36,017 nucleotides of DNA from an uncultured delta proteobacterium. GTDB lineage: Bacteria; Myxococcota_A; Polyangia; Polyangiales; Polyangiaceae. Every line of letters starts with the position of its first letter. Position 1 is the first letter of the stretch. Made by a program: the position numbers and the translations under genes. Location of the stretch: the NCBI GenBank assembly GCA_903906315.1, contig CAIVJW010000448.1, positions 1-36,017 of the forward strand, read 5' to 3'. Positions 7,388 to 14,696 of the stretch are shown one piece after another. The notes beneath the pieces are model-generated. The model had not been told where the DNA came from and did not search any database. It saw nothing but the letters and a program-made list of their open reading frames with translations.

Positions 7388-9268
7388 TCAGGAATCGCCG
7401 GGCCCGGGGCCGCGGAGGTCCGCGTCGAGCCTCGCGATTTCGCGCTCGCAGGCCGCGTGCGCGAGGCCCCACGCGGCCGGCGGAGCGACCCCGCGCGCGA
7501 GCACGGCGAGCTCGCCCTCGGCCTCGGCCCAGTAGAGCCGCGCCTCGCGCTTGCGGCCGCGGGCCTCGGCGAGGCGAGCCTCGCGCGCGAGGGCGACGGC
7601 GAGGTCGTGACGGAGCGACGCGCGGTCGGGGTCGCGCTCGCAGAGGGCGCGGGCGATCCCCGTCTCCTCGTCGAGATCGACGAGCGCGCGGTCGAGGTCG
7701 CCGCGCGCGACGTGGGCGTCCCCGACGTGGCCGAGCGCGACCGACAGCTCGCGCAGCGCCTCGATCTGGGCTGGATGATCGGCCGCGAGGCGGCGCCGGA
7801 GCCCGAGGCACTCCTCGTAGACCGTGAGGGCGCGGCCGACCTCGCCGCGCGCCAGGCGGAGATCGCCGACGCGGTCGAGCGTCGACGCGAGGGCGCGCTG
7901 CCACGCGGGATCGGACGGGTCGCGGGCGGCGTGCTCGCGCGCGATCGCGAGCGCGTCGCCGAACGCCTCGAGGGCCCGATCGAGGGCGCCGCGCGCGCGG
8001 TGCGCGTCCCCCACGCGGTCGAGCGAGACCACCACGTCGCGCACCCGCTCGGGGACGCCGGGCGCGCGGCTCGCGAGGTGCCGCCGGATCGCGAGGGCCT
8101 CCTCGTAGGCGCCGAGCTCGGCGTCGCGCCGCCCGCGCGCGCCGGCGATGCGCCCGACGCGGTCGTGGCTCACGGCGAGGGCGCGCAGCGCGTCCACCGC
8201 GGCGCGGTCCTGGGCGACCACGCGGCGACGCAGGCCGAGGCTCTCCTCGTAGGCGGCGGCTGCCAGGTCGAGCTCCCCGAGCGCCGCGCGTGCATCGCCG
8301 ACCGCGTCGAGGCCGAACGAGAGGCCGAGCAGATGGACCGGGTCGTCCGGCCGGCGGGCGACCCGACGGCGCTCGGCGTCGACGCGCACCACGGCGAGCG
8401 CCGCGGCCCGGCTCACCGATCCGGCGACGAGCTCGTGGTGCACCACCGCCTCGAGGTGGGCGATCGCGTCGGCGAGCGCGTCCTCGTCCTCGGGCTCGGC
8501 CGCGAGGCGCGCGCGCGCCGCGACGAGGCCCGCCTCGAGGTCGGAGCCGGAGCGGCGCACGGCGCGGAGCGAGTCGGTGCTGATCGCGCGCATCGGCGTG
8601 CTGCGATGACGCCGGCCGCCGGGCACCGCCGCGGCGACGAGCTCGACCGGCACGTGGACGTCGACGACGGCGGAGGCGCCGCGGGCGCCGTCGAGGTGCG
8701 GCGCCTCGCGGGCGAACAGCGCCTCGAAGCGGACCGGCACGCAGAGCACGATCGGCCCTCCGATCACGCTCTCGAGGAGGTCGCGCCGCGCCTCGAGACG
8801 GCGGAAGCACTGGGCCCAGGCGTCGTCGTCGAGCGCGAGCGCGCGCGAGGCGTCCACGACGATCACCGCGCCGGGCGCGCGCTCCTCGGCGTCCGGCGCG
8901 ACGAGCCTCGCGAGGACCGTGCGGACCAGGACGTCGAAGGCGATCGGGTGACGCGCCGCCGTGTGGTGATCGTACGGATCGAGGCGCACGACGGGCAGCG
9001 GATCGCCAAGCTCGGCGGATGCCCGGGCGGCGACGACCTCGAGGGCCGCAGCGGCGACCCGCGGCGTGTCGCAGGCGAGCAGGTGCACGGAGAAGCCGTC
9101 CGGCGAGGCCAGGGCGACCGCGAGGCGGTCGAGCGCCGCGTCCGCGCGCAGCGCCGTGATCCAGGCTGGCTCCGAGCCGTCCCGCACGTCCCGCCCTCCT
9201 CCCGCCGAAGCGCGCCCCCCCGGGCGCGCCCGTCGCGCGACGCGCGCGCCGTCATAACAGCGTAACAC
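7388..9268 (-). CDS. TPR protein with degenerate NTPase-like N-terminal domain
   Basis: Up to 626 residues from a GTG at 9268. A second in-frame GTG at 9187 (residue 28) removes an Arg/Gly-rich head and may be the true start. Residues ~30-215 have the order of a P-loop NTPase: strand FSVHLLACDTPRV where the Walker A loop should be, AVIVVDASRAL as a Walker-B-like strand, DDDAWAQCFRRLEARRDLL, then GPIVLCVP like a sensor strand. The GxxxxGK[ST] loop is missing, so ATP binding is doubtful. Residues ~300-580 form about five tetratricopeptide-like repeats of ~48 residues with recurring 'DRVGD.....G....AL..Y.E.L..RR'. No enzymatic role can be assigned; a protein-interaction scaffold is likely. It follows the pseudouridine synthase gene on the same strand (gap 67 bp). 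Confidence 0.78.
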   Translation of the reverse strand: MLRCYDGARVARRARPGGRASAGGGRDVRDGSEPAWITALRADAALDRLAVALASPDGFSVHLLACDTPRVAAAALEVVAARASAELGDPLPVVRLDPYDHHTAARHPIAFDVLVRTVLARLVAPDAEERAPGAVIVVDASRALALDDDAWAQCFRRLEARRDLLESVIGGPIVLCVPVRFEALFAREAPHLDGARGASAVVDVHVPVELVAAAVPGGRRHRSTPMRAISTDSLRAVRRSGSDLEAGLVAARARLAAEPEDEDALADAIAHLEAVVHHELVAGSVSRAAALAVVRVDAERRRVARRPDDPVHLLGLSFGLDAVGDARAALGELDLAAAAYEESLGLRRRVVAQDRAAVDALRALAVSHDRVGRIAGARGRRDAELGAYEEALAIRRHLASRAPGVPERVRDVVVSLDRVGDAHRARGALDRALEAFGDALAIAREHAARDPSDPAWQRALASTLDRVGDLRLARGEVGRALTVYEECLGLRRRLAADHPAQIEALRELSVALGHVGDAHVARGDLDRALVDLDEETGIARALCERDPDRASLRHDLAVALAREARLAEARGRKREARLYWAEAEGELAVLARGVAPPAAWGLAHAACEREIARLDADLRGPGPGDS

Positions 9269-9335
9269 CGCGCCGCGCGGCCGCCCGGGCGGCGGTTCGG
9301 CGACGGGGCCCCGGCAGCGCGCGCCAACCCGGCGG

Positions 9336-10319
9336 CTACCGCACCCGCAAGCGCGCCAGCACCCGATCGAAGTCCTCGGGGGGCGGGTCCTCGAAGCGCA
9401 TGGGGCGCTCGTCGAGGGGGTGCGCGAAGCCGAGCTCCGCGGCGTGAAGCAGGATGCGCGGCGCCGGGATGGGCACGCCGCGGTAGTCGCGGATGTAGAC
9501 CCGCTCGCCGACGAGCGGGTGGCCCGCCTCCGACAGGTGGATGCGGATCTGGTGGGTGCGGCCCGTCTCGAGCCGGCACGCGACGAGCGTCGCGCCGTTC
9601 AGCCGCTCGAGCGGCTCGACGTGCGTCACCGCGAGCTGCCCCTCGCGCCGGCCCTCCTGGACCGAGCCGCGCAGGCGGTCGCCTCGATCGGCCACGAAAT
9701 GGCTGCGAAACGTGCGCTTCGGGACGTCGCCGTGGGCGATGCCGAGGTAGCGGCGGAGCATCGTGTGCTGGCGGAGCTGCTGACCGAGGTGCTTCTTCGC
9801 GGCGAACGTCCGCGCGAAGACGAGCAGGCCGCTCGTCTCCTTGTCGAGGCGCTGCACGACGCCGAGAGGGGCGCCGCGGTCGCGACCGCCCCCACCCTGC
9901 CGCCCGAGCACGTCGCGGACGAGCTCGTCGAGCGTCTCGGCGCGCTGCTCGGGCGTCTCGTCGCCGAACGGCACGGTGCTGATGCCGGCCGGCTTGCGCA
10001 CGACGACGACATGGACGTCGGCGTAGACGATGAGCGACTTGTCGAGCGCGGCGAGCCGCACCGTGCGCGGGCGGGGGGCCCGGACGCGCACCTCGACGAC
10101 CTCGCCGGGGGTCATCGAGCGGTCCGGGTAGACGTGCGTCTCGCCGCCGATGGCGATCTTCCCGGTCGCGACGAGCTCGCGCGCCTCCGACCATGGCCGG
10201 CCCGACAGGGCGCGCACGACGGCGTCGAGCCGCTTGCCGCCGAGCTCGATCGGGACCGTCCACGCGGTATCCGGCGTCGTGGGCGCGCTCGGCGCCTCCC
10301 CCGGAGCCGCCGCCTCCAT
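9336..10319 (-). CDS. RluA-family pseudouridine synthase
   Basis: Predicted 327 residues from the ATG at 10319; an ATG at 10409 would add a basic, low-complexity head of 30 residues. The enzyme isomerises specific uridines in rRNA or tRNA to pseudouridine. An S4 RNA-binding domain (about 27-80: GGKRLDAVVRALSG, VATGKIAIGGE, PGEVVEV) precedes the catalytic domain. The catalytic motif is VVQRLDKETSGLLVFA with D159 as the nucleophilic aspartate; the usual HRLDK is QRLDK here. Other family segments are VVRKPAGISTVP (~106), TGRTHQIRIHL and PRILLHAAELGFAHP. The target uridine cannot be told (RluC/RluD-like as a class). It is divergent from the response regulator gene. Confidence 0.92.
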   Translation of the reverse strand: MEAAAPGEAPSAPTTPDTAWTVPIELGGKRLDAVVRALSGRPWSEARELVATGKIAIGGETHVYPDRSMTPGEVVEVRVRAPRPRTVRLAALDKSLIVYADVHVVVVRKPAGISTVPFGDETPEQRAETLDELVRDVLGRQGGGGRDRGAPLGVVQRLDKETSGLLVFARTFAAKKHLGQQLRQHTMLRRYLGIAHGDVPKRTFRSHFVADRGDRLRGSVQEGRREGQLAVTHVEPLERLNGATLVACRLETGRTHQIRIHLSEAGHPLVGERVYIRDYRGVPIPAPRILLHAAELGFAHPLDERPMRFEDPPPEDFDRVLARLRVR

Positions 10320-10428
10320 CCGCCCGGCAGGCGGCGCTCGACGCGAGGATCCGGCCCTGGCACGTGGTCTTGCACCACGCGCGCCTGCATTTCTTCGACG
10401 GGTGTCCATGGCAACTCGATCCGCGATG

Positions 10429-10458
10429 TTGACACGTCGAGCGGCCGGGTCGGATGAT
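10429..10458 (+). promoter_or_regulatory. Putative sigma70-type promoter of the response regulator
   Basis: A perfect TTGACA (10429-10434), an 18-bp spacer and GATGAT (10453-10458; four of six) lie about 100 bp before the GTG start at 10558, in the divergent gap shared with the pseudouridine synthase gene. Confidence 0.4.
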
Positions 10459-10546
10459 TGCTTCGCCGGATTCGCCCCGGCGACCTCAAGACCCCGCGAT
10501 CGGGCCCCTCGGCCGGACCGCGCGCCGGTGCACCGCCGGCGCACCC

Positions 10547-10551
10547 AGGAG
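10547..10551 (+). promoter_or_regulatory. Ribosome binding site fixing the response regulator start
   Basis: AGGAG, 6 nt before GTG 10558. It settles the start well inside a longer open frame whose upstream part is not receiver-like. Confidence 0.75.
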
Positions 10552-10557
10552 ATTCTC

Positions 10558-11403
10558 GTGGCAGCCACCGTCCTCGCCGTCGACGACAGCGTCACCCTGC
10601 GCAAGGTGCTCGAAATCACCTTCGCGGGCCCGGACTTCCGCTGCGTGACAGCGAGCAGCGCCGACGCGGCGCTCCAGAAGCTCCGGAGCGACAAGCCCGA
10701 CGTGGTGGTCGCCGACGTCACCCTCGACGTCAAGAACGGCTACGAGCTCTGCCGGGCCATCAAGCAGGTGTCGCCGGAGACGCCGGTCCTCATCCTGTCG
10801 TCGAAGCACAACCCGTACGACCCCGCCAAGGGGTCGTCCGCGCAGGCCGACGACTACATGGACAAGCCGTTCGACACGCAGCAGATGATCGACAAGGTCA
10901 AGAAGCTGATCGCGGCGAAGGGCGAGGCGAAGCCCAAAGCCGCGCCGCTGCCGACCGCGCCGGTCGCGCAGCGCGCCCGCACCCTGACCTACAGCGCGGC
11001 GACGGGCGGCATGGGCGGCACGAGCGGGTCCGGTCCCATCGCCTTGACGCCGCAGCCCCGCGCGCCGGTCGCGCCCGCGCTCGGGACGCCCGCGACGGGC
11101 ATGCCGCTGCAGGCGCGCCTGCCCCCGCGCGACGCGACGCCGGTGAGCCCTGCCGCGATGCCGACGCGCACCCCCGCCGCGCCGCCGGTCGCGCCCGTCG
11201 CGCAAGCCCCTGTCGCCGCCGCGGTCGCCGCGCCCGTGAACGGCCAGATGGCCGCGAAGCTCGCCGACCTCGGCCTCACGCCGGCGCAGGTCGACGCGGT
11301 GCTGACGCTGTCGCGCGAGGTGGTCGAGCGCGTGGTGTGGGAGGTCGTGCCGGTGCTCGCCGAGACGATCATCAAGGAAGAGATCGCGCGCCTGACCAGG
11401 TGA
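10558..11403 (+). CDS. Response regulator with receiver domain and helical C-terminal module
   Basis: 281 residues. The N-terminal CheY-like receiver (1-120) has the acidic pair D9/D10, phospho-acceptor D53 (VVVADVTLD), switch S81 and K103 in DDYMDKPF, so all key residues are present. No DNA-binding output domain follows. Instead there is a Pro/Ala/Thr-rich linker (~125-235) and a C-terminal helical segment of ~45 residues (LADLGLTPAQVDAVLTLSRE, then VERVVWEVVPVLAETIIKEE). This tail recurs on deltaproteobacterial/myxobacterial regulators and probably mediates protein contacts; that is recalled, not tested. The partner kinase is not in the window. The TGA stop lies inside the first of three tandem hairpin repeats. 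Confidence 0.9.
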   Translation: MAATVLAVDDSVTLRKVLEITFAGPDFRCVTASSADAALQKLRSDKPDVVVADVTLDVKNGYELCRAIKQVSPETPVLILSSKHNPYDPAKGSSAQADDYMDKPFDTQQMIDKVKKLIAAKGEAKPKAAPLPTAPVAQRARTLTYSAATGGMGGTSGSGPIALTPQPRAPVAPALGTPATGMPLQARLPPRDATPVSPAAMPTRTPAAPPVAPVAQAPVAAAVAAPVNGQMAAKLADLGLTPAQVDAVLTLSREVVERVVWEVVPVLAETIIKEEIARLTR

Positions 11404-11495
11404 CGTTGGGGCCGCGAGCGGCCCCAAACCTTGGGTGACGTTGGGGCCGCGAGCGGCCCCCAACCCCAGGTGACGTTGGGGCCGCGAGCGGCCCC
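11401..11495. repeat. Three 35-bp-period tandem hairpin repeats
   Basis: Three identical 25-bp cores begin at 11401, 11436 and 11471 and are separated by 10-nt variable spacers, giving an exact 35-bp period. Each core contains GGGGCCGC-GA-GCGGCCCC, a GC-rich stem. In copy 1 it extends to TTGGGGCCGC/GCGGCCCCAA (11406-11427). The first three bases of copy 1 are the stop codon of the response regulator gene. There are no T-tracts. The array may act as a strong 3' mRNA structure or terminator, or may be a dispersed repeat caught here. Confidence 0.9.
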
Positions 11496-11626
11496 GGGCG
11501 TTGGGCGCCGCCGATGCGCGGCCGGGGCGACGACCGGCCGTGGCGGGTCGCGCCCGTCCACGCAGGCGGCGCTCGTGTCGCTTCTGGGCGCCGGATCCTG
11601 CGGCTTGTGGCAATCTCCGCGGCCGC

Positions 11627-14446
11627 ATGACGACCGAACTCGCCAAAGCCTACGATCCCAAGGACGTCGAGCCGCGCTGGTACCAGTACTGGCTCGACCA
11701 CGGCGTGTTCGCCGCGAGCGACGCGCCCGGCGACGCGCGCCCGACGTACGTCCTGCCGATGCCGCCGCCCAACGTCACGGGGTCGCTGCACATGGGGCAC
11801 GCGCTCTTCTGCACGCTCGAGGACGTGCTCGTGCGCTTCCACCGGATGGACGGCTACAACACGCTGTGGCAGCCGGGCATCGACCACGCGGGCATCGCCA
11901 CGCAGACGGTCGTCGAGCGCATCCTGAAGCGCGAGGGCAAGACGCGGCACGACCTCGGCCGCGAGAAGTTCCTCGAGCGCGTGTGGGACTGGAAGGCGCA
12001 GAGCGGCGACCGCATTCAGCTGCAGCAGCGCGTGCTCGGCGTGTCGGCCGACTGGCCGCGATCGAAGTTCACGATGGACGCGGACCTGTCGAAGGCCGTC
12101 CGCGAGGCGTTCGTGCGGCTCTACGAGGAGGGCCTCATCTACCGCGACAAGCGCCTCGTCTACTGGGACTGCGAGGTGCACACGGTGCTCTCGAACCTCG
12201 AGGTCGACAACGAGCCGGCCAAGGGGGAGCTCTTCGAGTTCGCCTACGAGGTCGAGGGCGGCGGCGAGATCGTCGTCGCGACGACGCGCCCCGAGACGAT
12301 GCTCGGCGACACGGCCGTCGCCGTGCACCCCGACGACCCCAGGTACACGCACCTGCACGGCAAGCGCGTGCGGCACCCCTTCCTCGACCGCACGTTCCCG
12401 ATCATCTGCGACGCCGTGCTCGTCGACCCGAAGTTCGGCACCGGCGCCGTGAAGGTGACGCCGTCGCACGACTTCAACGACTTCGCGACCGGCAAGCGCC
12501 ACGACCTCGAGTTCATCAACCTGCTCACGATCGACGGGAAGCTGAACGAGAACGGCGGCCCGTTCGCGGGGCTGGATCGCTTCGTCGCGCGCAAGGCCGT
12601 GAAGAAGGCGCTCGAGGAGAAGGGCCTCACGCGCGGGTCGAAGCCGCACGACCTGGTGCTGCCGAAGAGCCAGCGCACGGGCACCGTCGTCGAGCCGATG
12701 ATGTCGACGCAGTGGTACGTGAAGATGGCGCCGCTCGCCGAGCCTGCGATCGCCGCGGTCCGCGAGGGCAAGACCAAGATCATCCCCGAGGAGTGGACCA
12801 AGACGTACGAGCACTGGATGACGAACATCCTCGACTGGTGCATCTCGCGTCAGCTCTGGTGGGGTCACCGCGTGCCGGCGTTCTACTGCGCCGACTGCGA
12901 TCACGTGACGGTGACGCGCGAGGACGCGCCCGCGACGTGCGGCGGCTGCGGCGGGGCGAGCCTGCGGCAGGACGAGGACGTGCTCGACACGTGGTTCTCG
13001 AGCGGTCTCTGGCCGTTCTCGACGCTCGGCTGGCCCGAGAAGACGCCGGCGCTCGAGCGCTTCTACCCGGCGAGCGATCTCGAGACGGGCTACGACATCC
13101 TCTTCTTCTGGGTCGCCCGCATGATGATGATGGGCATCCACTTCATGGGCGAGCCGCCCTTCAAGCGCATCCTCTTGCACGGCCTCGTCGTCGACGAGAC
13201 GGGCGACAAGATGAGCAAGGTGAAGGGCAACGTCATCGACCCGCTCGACCTCATCCACGGAGCGACGTTCGACGCCGTGATCGAGAAGGCGCTGCCGGGC
13301 GCGCCGCACGACGAGGCGCTCCGCAAGTTCAAGAAGGCGTACCCGTCGGCCGGGCAGATGGGCGCGGGCTTCGCGTCATACGGCGCGGACGCGATGCGCT
13401 TCACGCTCGCGAGCTACTCGCCGCAGGCCAAGCGCATCCCGCTCTCGCCGAAGAAGATCGAGGGATACCGCAACTTCTGCAACAAGATCTGGAACGCGAC
13501 GCGCTTCGCGCTCGGCTACATCGACGGCGCGACGGTCGGCGCGACGCCGCCGAGGGCGACGACGCTCGCGAACCGCTGGATCCTGTCGCGCTTCGCGTTC
13601 GCGATCGACGGCGCGCGCACGGGCATCGCGGACTTCCGGCTCGATGACGCCAGCTCGGCGCTCTACCAGTTCTTCTGGGGCGACCTCTGCGACTGGTTCC
13701 TCGAGCTCACGAAGCCCACCTTCAACCCGAGCGAGGCGCTCGGCCCGGCCGCGGAGGGGCAGAAGGACGAGACGCGCGACGTGCTCGCCTACGTGATCGA
13801 GGGCGCGCTTCGGGCGCTGCACCCGTTCATTCCGTTCCTCACCGAGGAGCTCTGGCACCGCGTGCCGCGCGCGCCGGGCGCGCCGGTGTCGCTCGCGCTC
13901 GCGAGCTACCCGACGCCCGCGACGGCGCCGCGGGACCTCGACGCCGAGCGCGACATGGCCGCCGTGCAGGCCGTCATCGGCGCGGCGCGCTCGATCCGCA
14001 GCGAGCACGAGGTGCACCCGGGCGCGGAGATCCCGCTCGTGCTCCGCACCGACGACGCGCGCGTCGCCGCGCTGCTCGTGGCCGAGACGCGGGCGATCCG
14101 CACGCTCGTGAAGACGGCGGGGGCGCCGACGATCGAGGCGCGCGGCGGGGCGCGCCCGCACGGCACGGTGATGAGCGTCGCGGCCGAGACCGAGGTGCTG
14201 GTCGCGCTCAAGGGCCTCGTCGACCCGGCCAAGGAGACGGCGCGCGTCGATCGCGAGCTCAAGAAGGTCGAGAAGGACGTCGCCGCGCTCGAGAAGAAGC
14301 TCGCGCTGCCGAGCTTCGCCGACAAGGCGCCGCCGGAGCTCGTCGCGGAGTCGAAGGCGCAGCTCGAGGAGCTGCAGCGCAAGCGCGTCGCGCTCGGCGA
14401 GGCGCAGGGGCTCGCGGCGGAGCTCGGCGAAGCAGAGAAGCCGTAG
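11627..14446 (+). CDS. valS: Valyl-tRNA synthetase
   Basis: 939 residues from the ATG at 11627, the normal size for class Ia ValRS, which charges tRNA-Val and edits mischarged threonine. The HIGH motif is HMGH (55-58) within PPPNVTGSLHMGHAL. KMSKV (528-532) is the KMSKS equivalent. The editing (CP1) domain lies between, with TTRPETMLGDTAVAVHPDD and the KVTPSHDFNDF segment. A CxxC...CxxC zinc-like insert (FYCADCDHVTV, TCGGCGG) sits before DVLDTWFSSGLWPF. The anticodon-binding domain and a C-terminal coiled coil of ~65 residues (DRELKKVEKDVAALEKKL) complete the protein. The open frame extends upstream to 11501, but the conserved N-terminus starts at the chosen ATG. It is transcribed after the hairpin array and appears monocistronic. 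Confidence 0.97.
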   Translation: MTTELAKAYDPKDVEPRWYQYWLDHGVFAASDAPGDARPTYVLPMPPPNVTGSLHMGHALFCTLEDVLVRFHRMDGYNTLWQPGIDHAGIATQTVVERILKREGKTRHDLGREKFLERVWDWKAQSGDRIQLQQRVLGVSADWPRSKFTMDADLSKAVREAFVRLYEEGLIYRDKRLVYWDCEVHTVLSNLEVDNEPAKGELFEFAYEVEGGGEIVVATTRPETMLGDTAVAVHPDDPRYTHLHGKRVRHPFLDRTFPIICDAVLVDPKFGTGAVKVTPSHDFNDFATGKRHDLEFINLLTIDGKLNENGGPFAGLDRFVARKAVKKALEEKGLTRGSKPHDLVLPKSQRTGTVVEPMMSTQWYVKMAPLAEPAIAAVREGKTKIIPEEWTKTYEHWMTNILDWCISRQLWWGHRVPAFYCADCDHVTVTREDAPATCGGCGGASLRQDEDVLDTWFSSGLWPFSTLGWPEKTPALERFYPASDLETGYDILFFWVARMMMMGIHFMGEPPFKRILLHGLVVDETGDKMSKVKGNVIDPLDLIHGATFDAVIEKALPGAPHDEALRKFKKAYPSAGQMGAGFASYGADAMRFTLASYSPQAKRIPLSPKKIEGYRNFCNKIWNATRFALGYIDGATVGATPPRATTLANRWILSRFAFAIDGARTGIADFRLDDASSALYQFFWGDLCDWFLELTKPTFNPSEALGPAAEGQKDETRDVLAYVIEGALRALHPFIPFLTEELWHRVPRAPGAPVSLALASYPTPATAPRDLDAERDMAAVQAVIGAARSIRSEHEVHPGAEIPLVLRTDDARVAALLVAETRAIRTLVKTAGAPTIEARGGARPHGTVMSVAAETEVLVALKGLVDPAKETARVDRELKKVEKDVAALEKKLALPSFADKAPPELVAESKAQLEELQRKRVALGEAQGLAAELGEAEKP

Positions 14447-14696
14447 CGCGCTCGGCGGGCCGTCCCTCCTGGCGGCGCAATCGCGCGGCAACGGCGGGGG
14501 TGCGGCGCGGCGCGCGTCGATCCCCGGGGAGGCGCGCGTCCCGGTAGGCGCGCAGCCCATCGGTCGCCGCGGGGTGGCGCCGAGGCAGACGCTCGCGCCG
14601 CTCGCGCGCGGGTCGATCAGGGACGCCGCGCACCGCTCGGCGAGGCGTCCCCCCTGCGGCTTGTGCCACGCGCGGGCGCGTGGTCCGCTGCGCGCG
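14447..14696. other. Gap between valS and the first kelch/Cys-rich gene
   Basis: No gene, clear promoter or T-tract terminator is seen. The downstream open frame runs back through part of it, but the translation there is Arg-rich and unlike the paralogue. Confidence 0.45.

Noticed and set aside
9280-9293. 14-bp palindrome GCCGCCCGGGCGGC between two minus-strand genes
   Set aside because: It is perfect but has no loop, and such G/C palindromes arise often by chance at this composition; too little evidence to call an operator or terminator.
11401-11495. CRISPR-like regular spacing
   Set aside because: There are only three repeats with 10-nt spacers and no cas genes, and the repeat is a GC stem-loop overlapping a stop codon.
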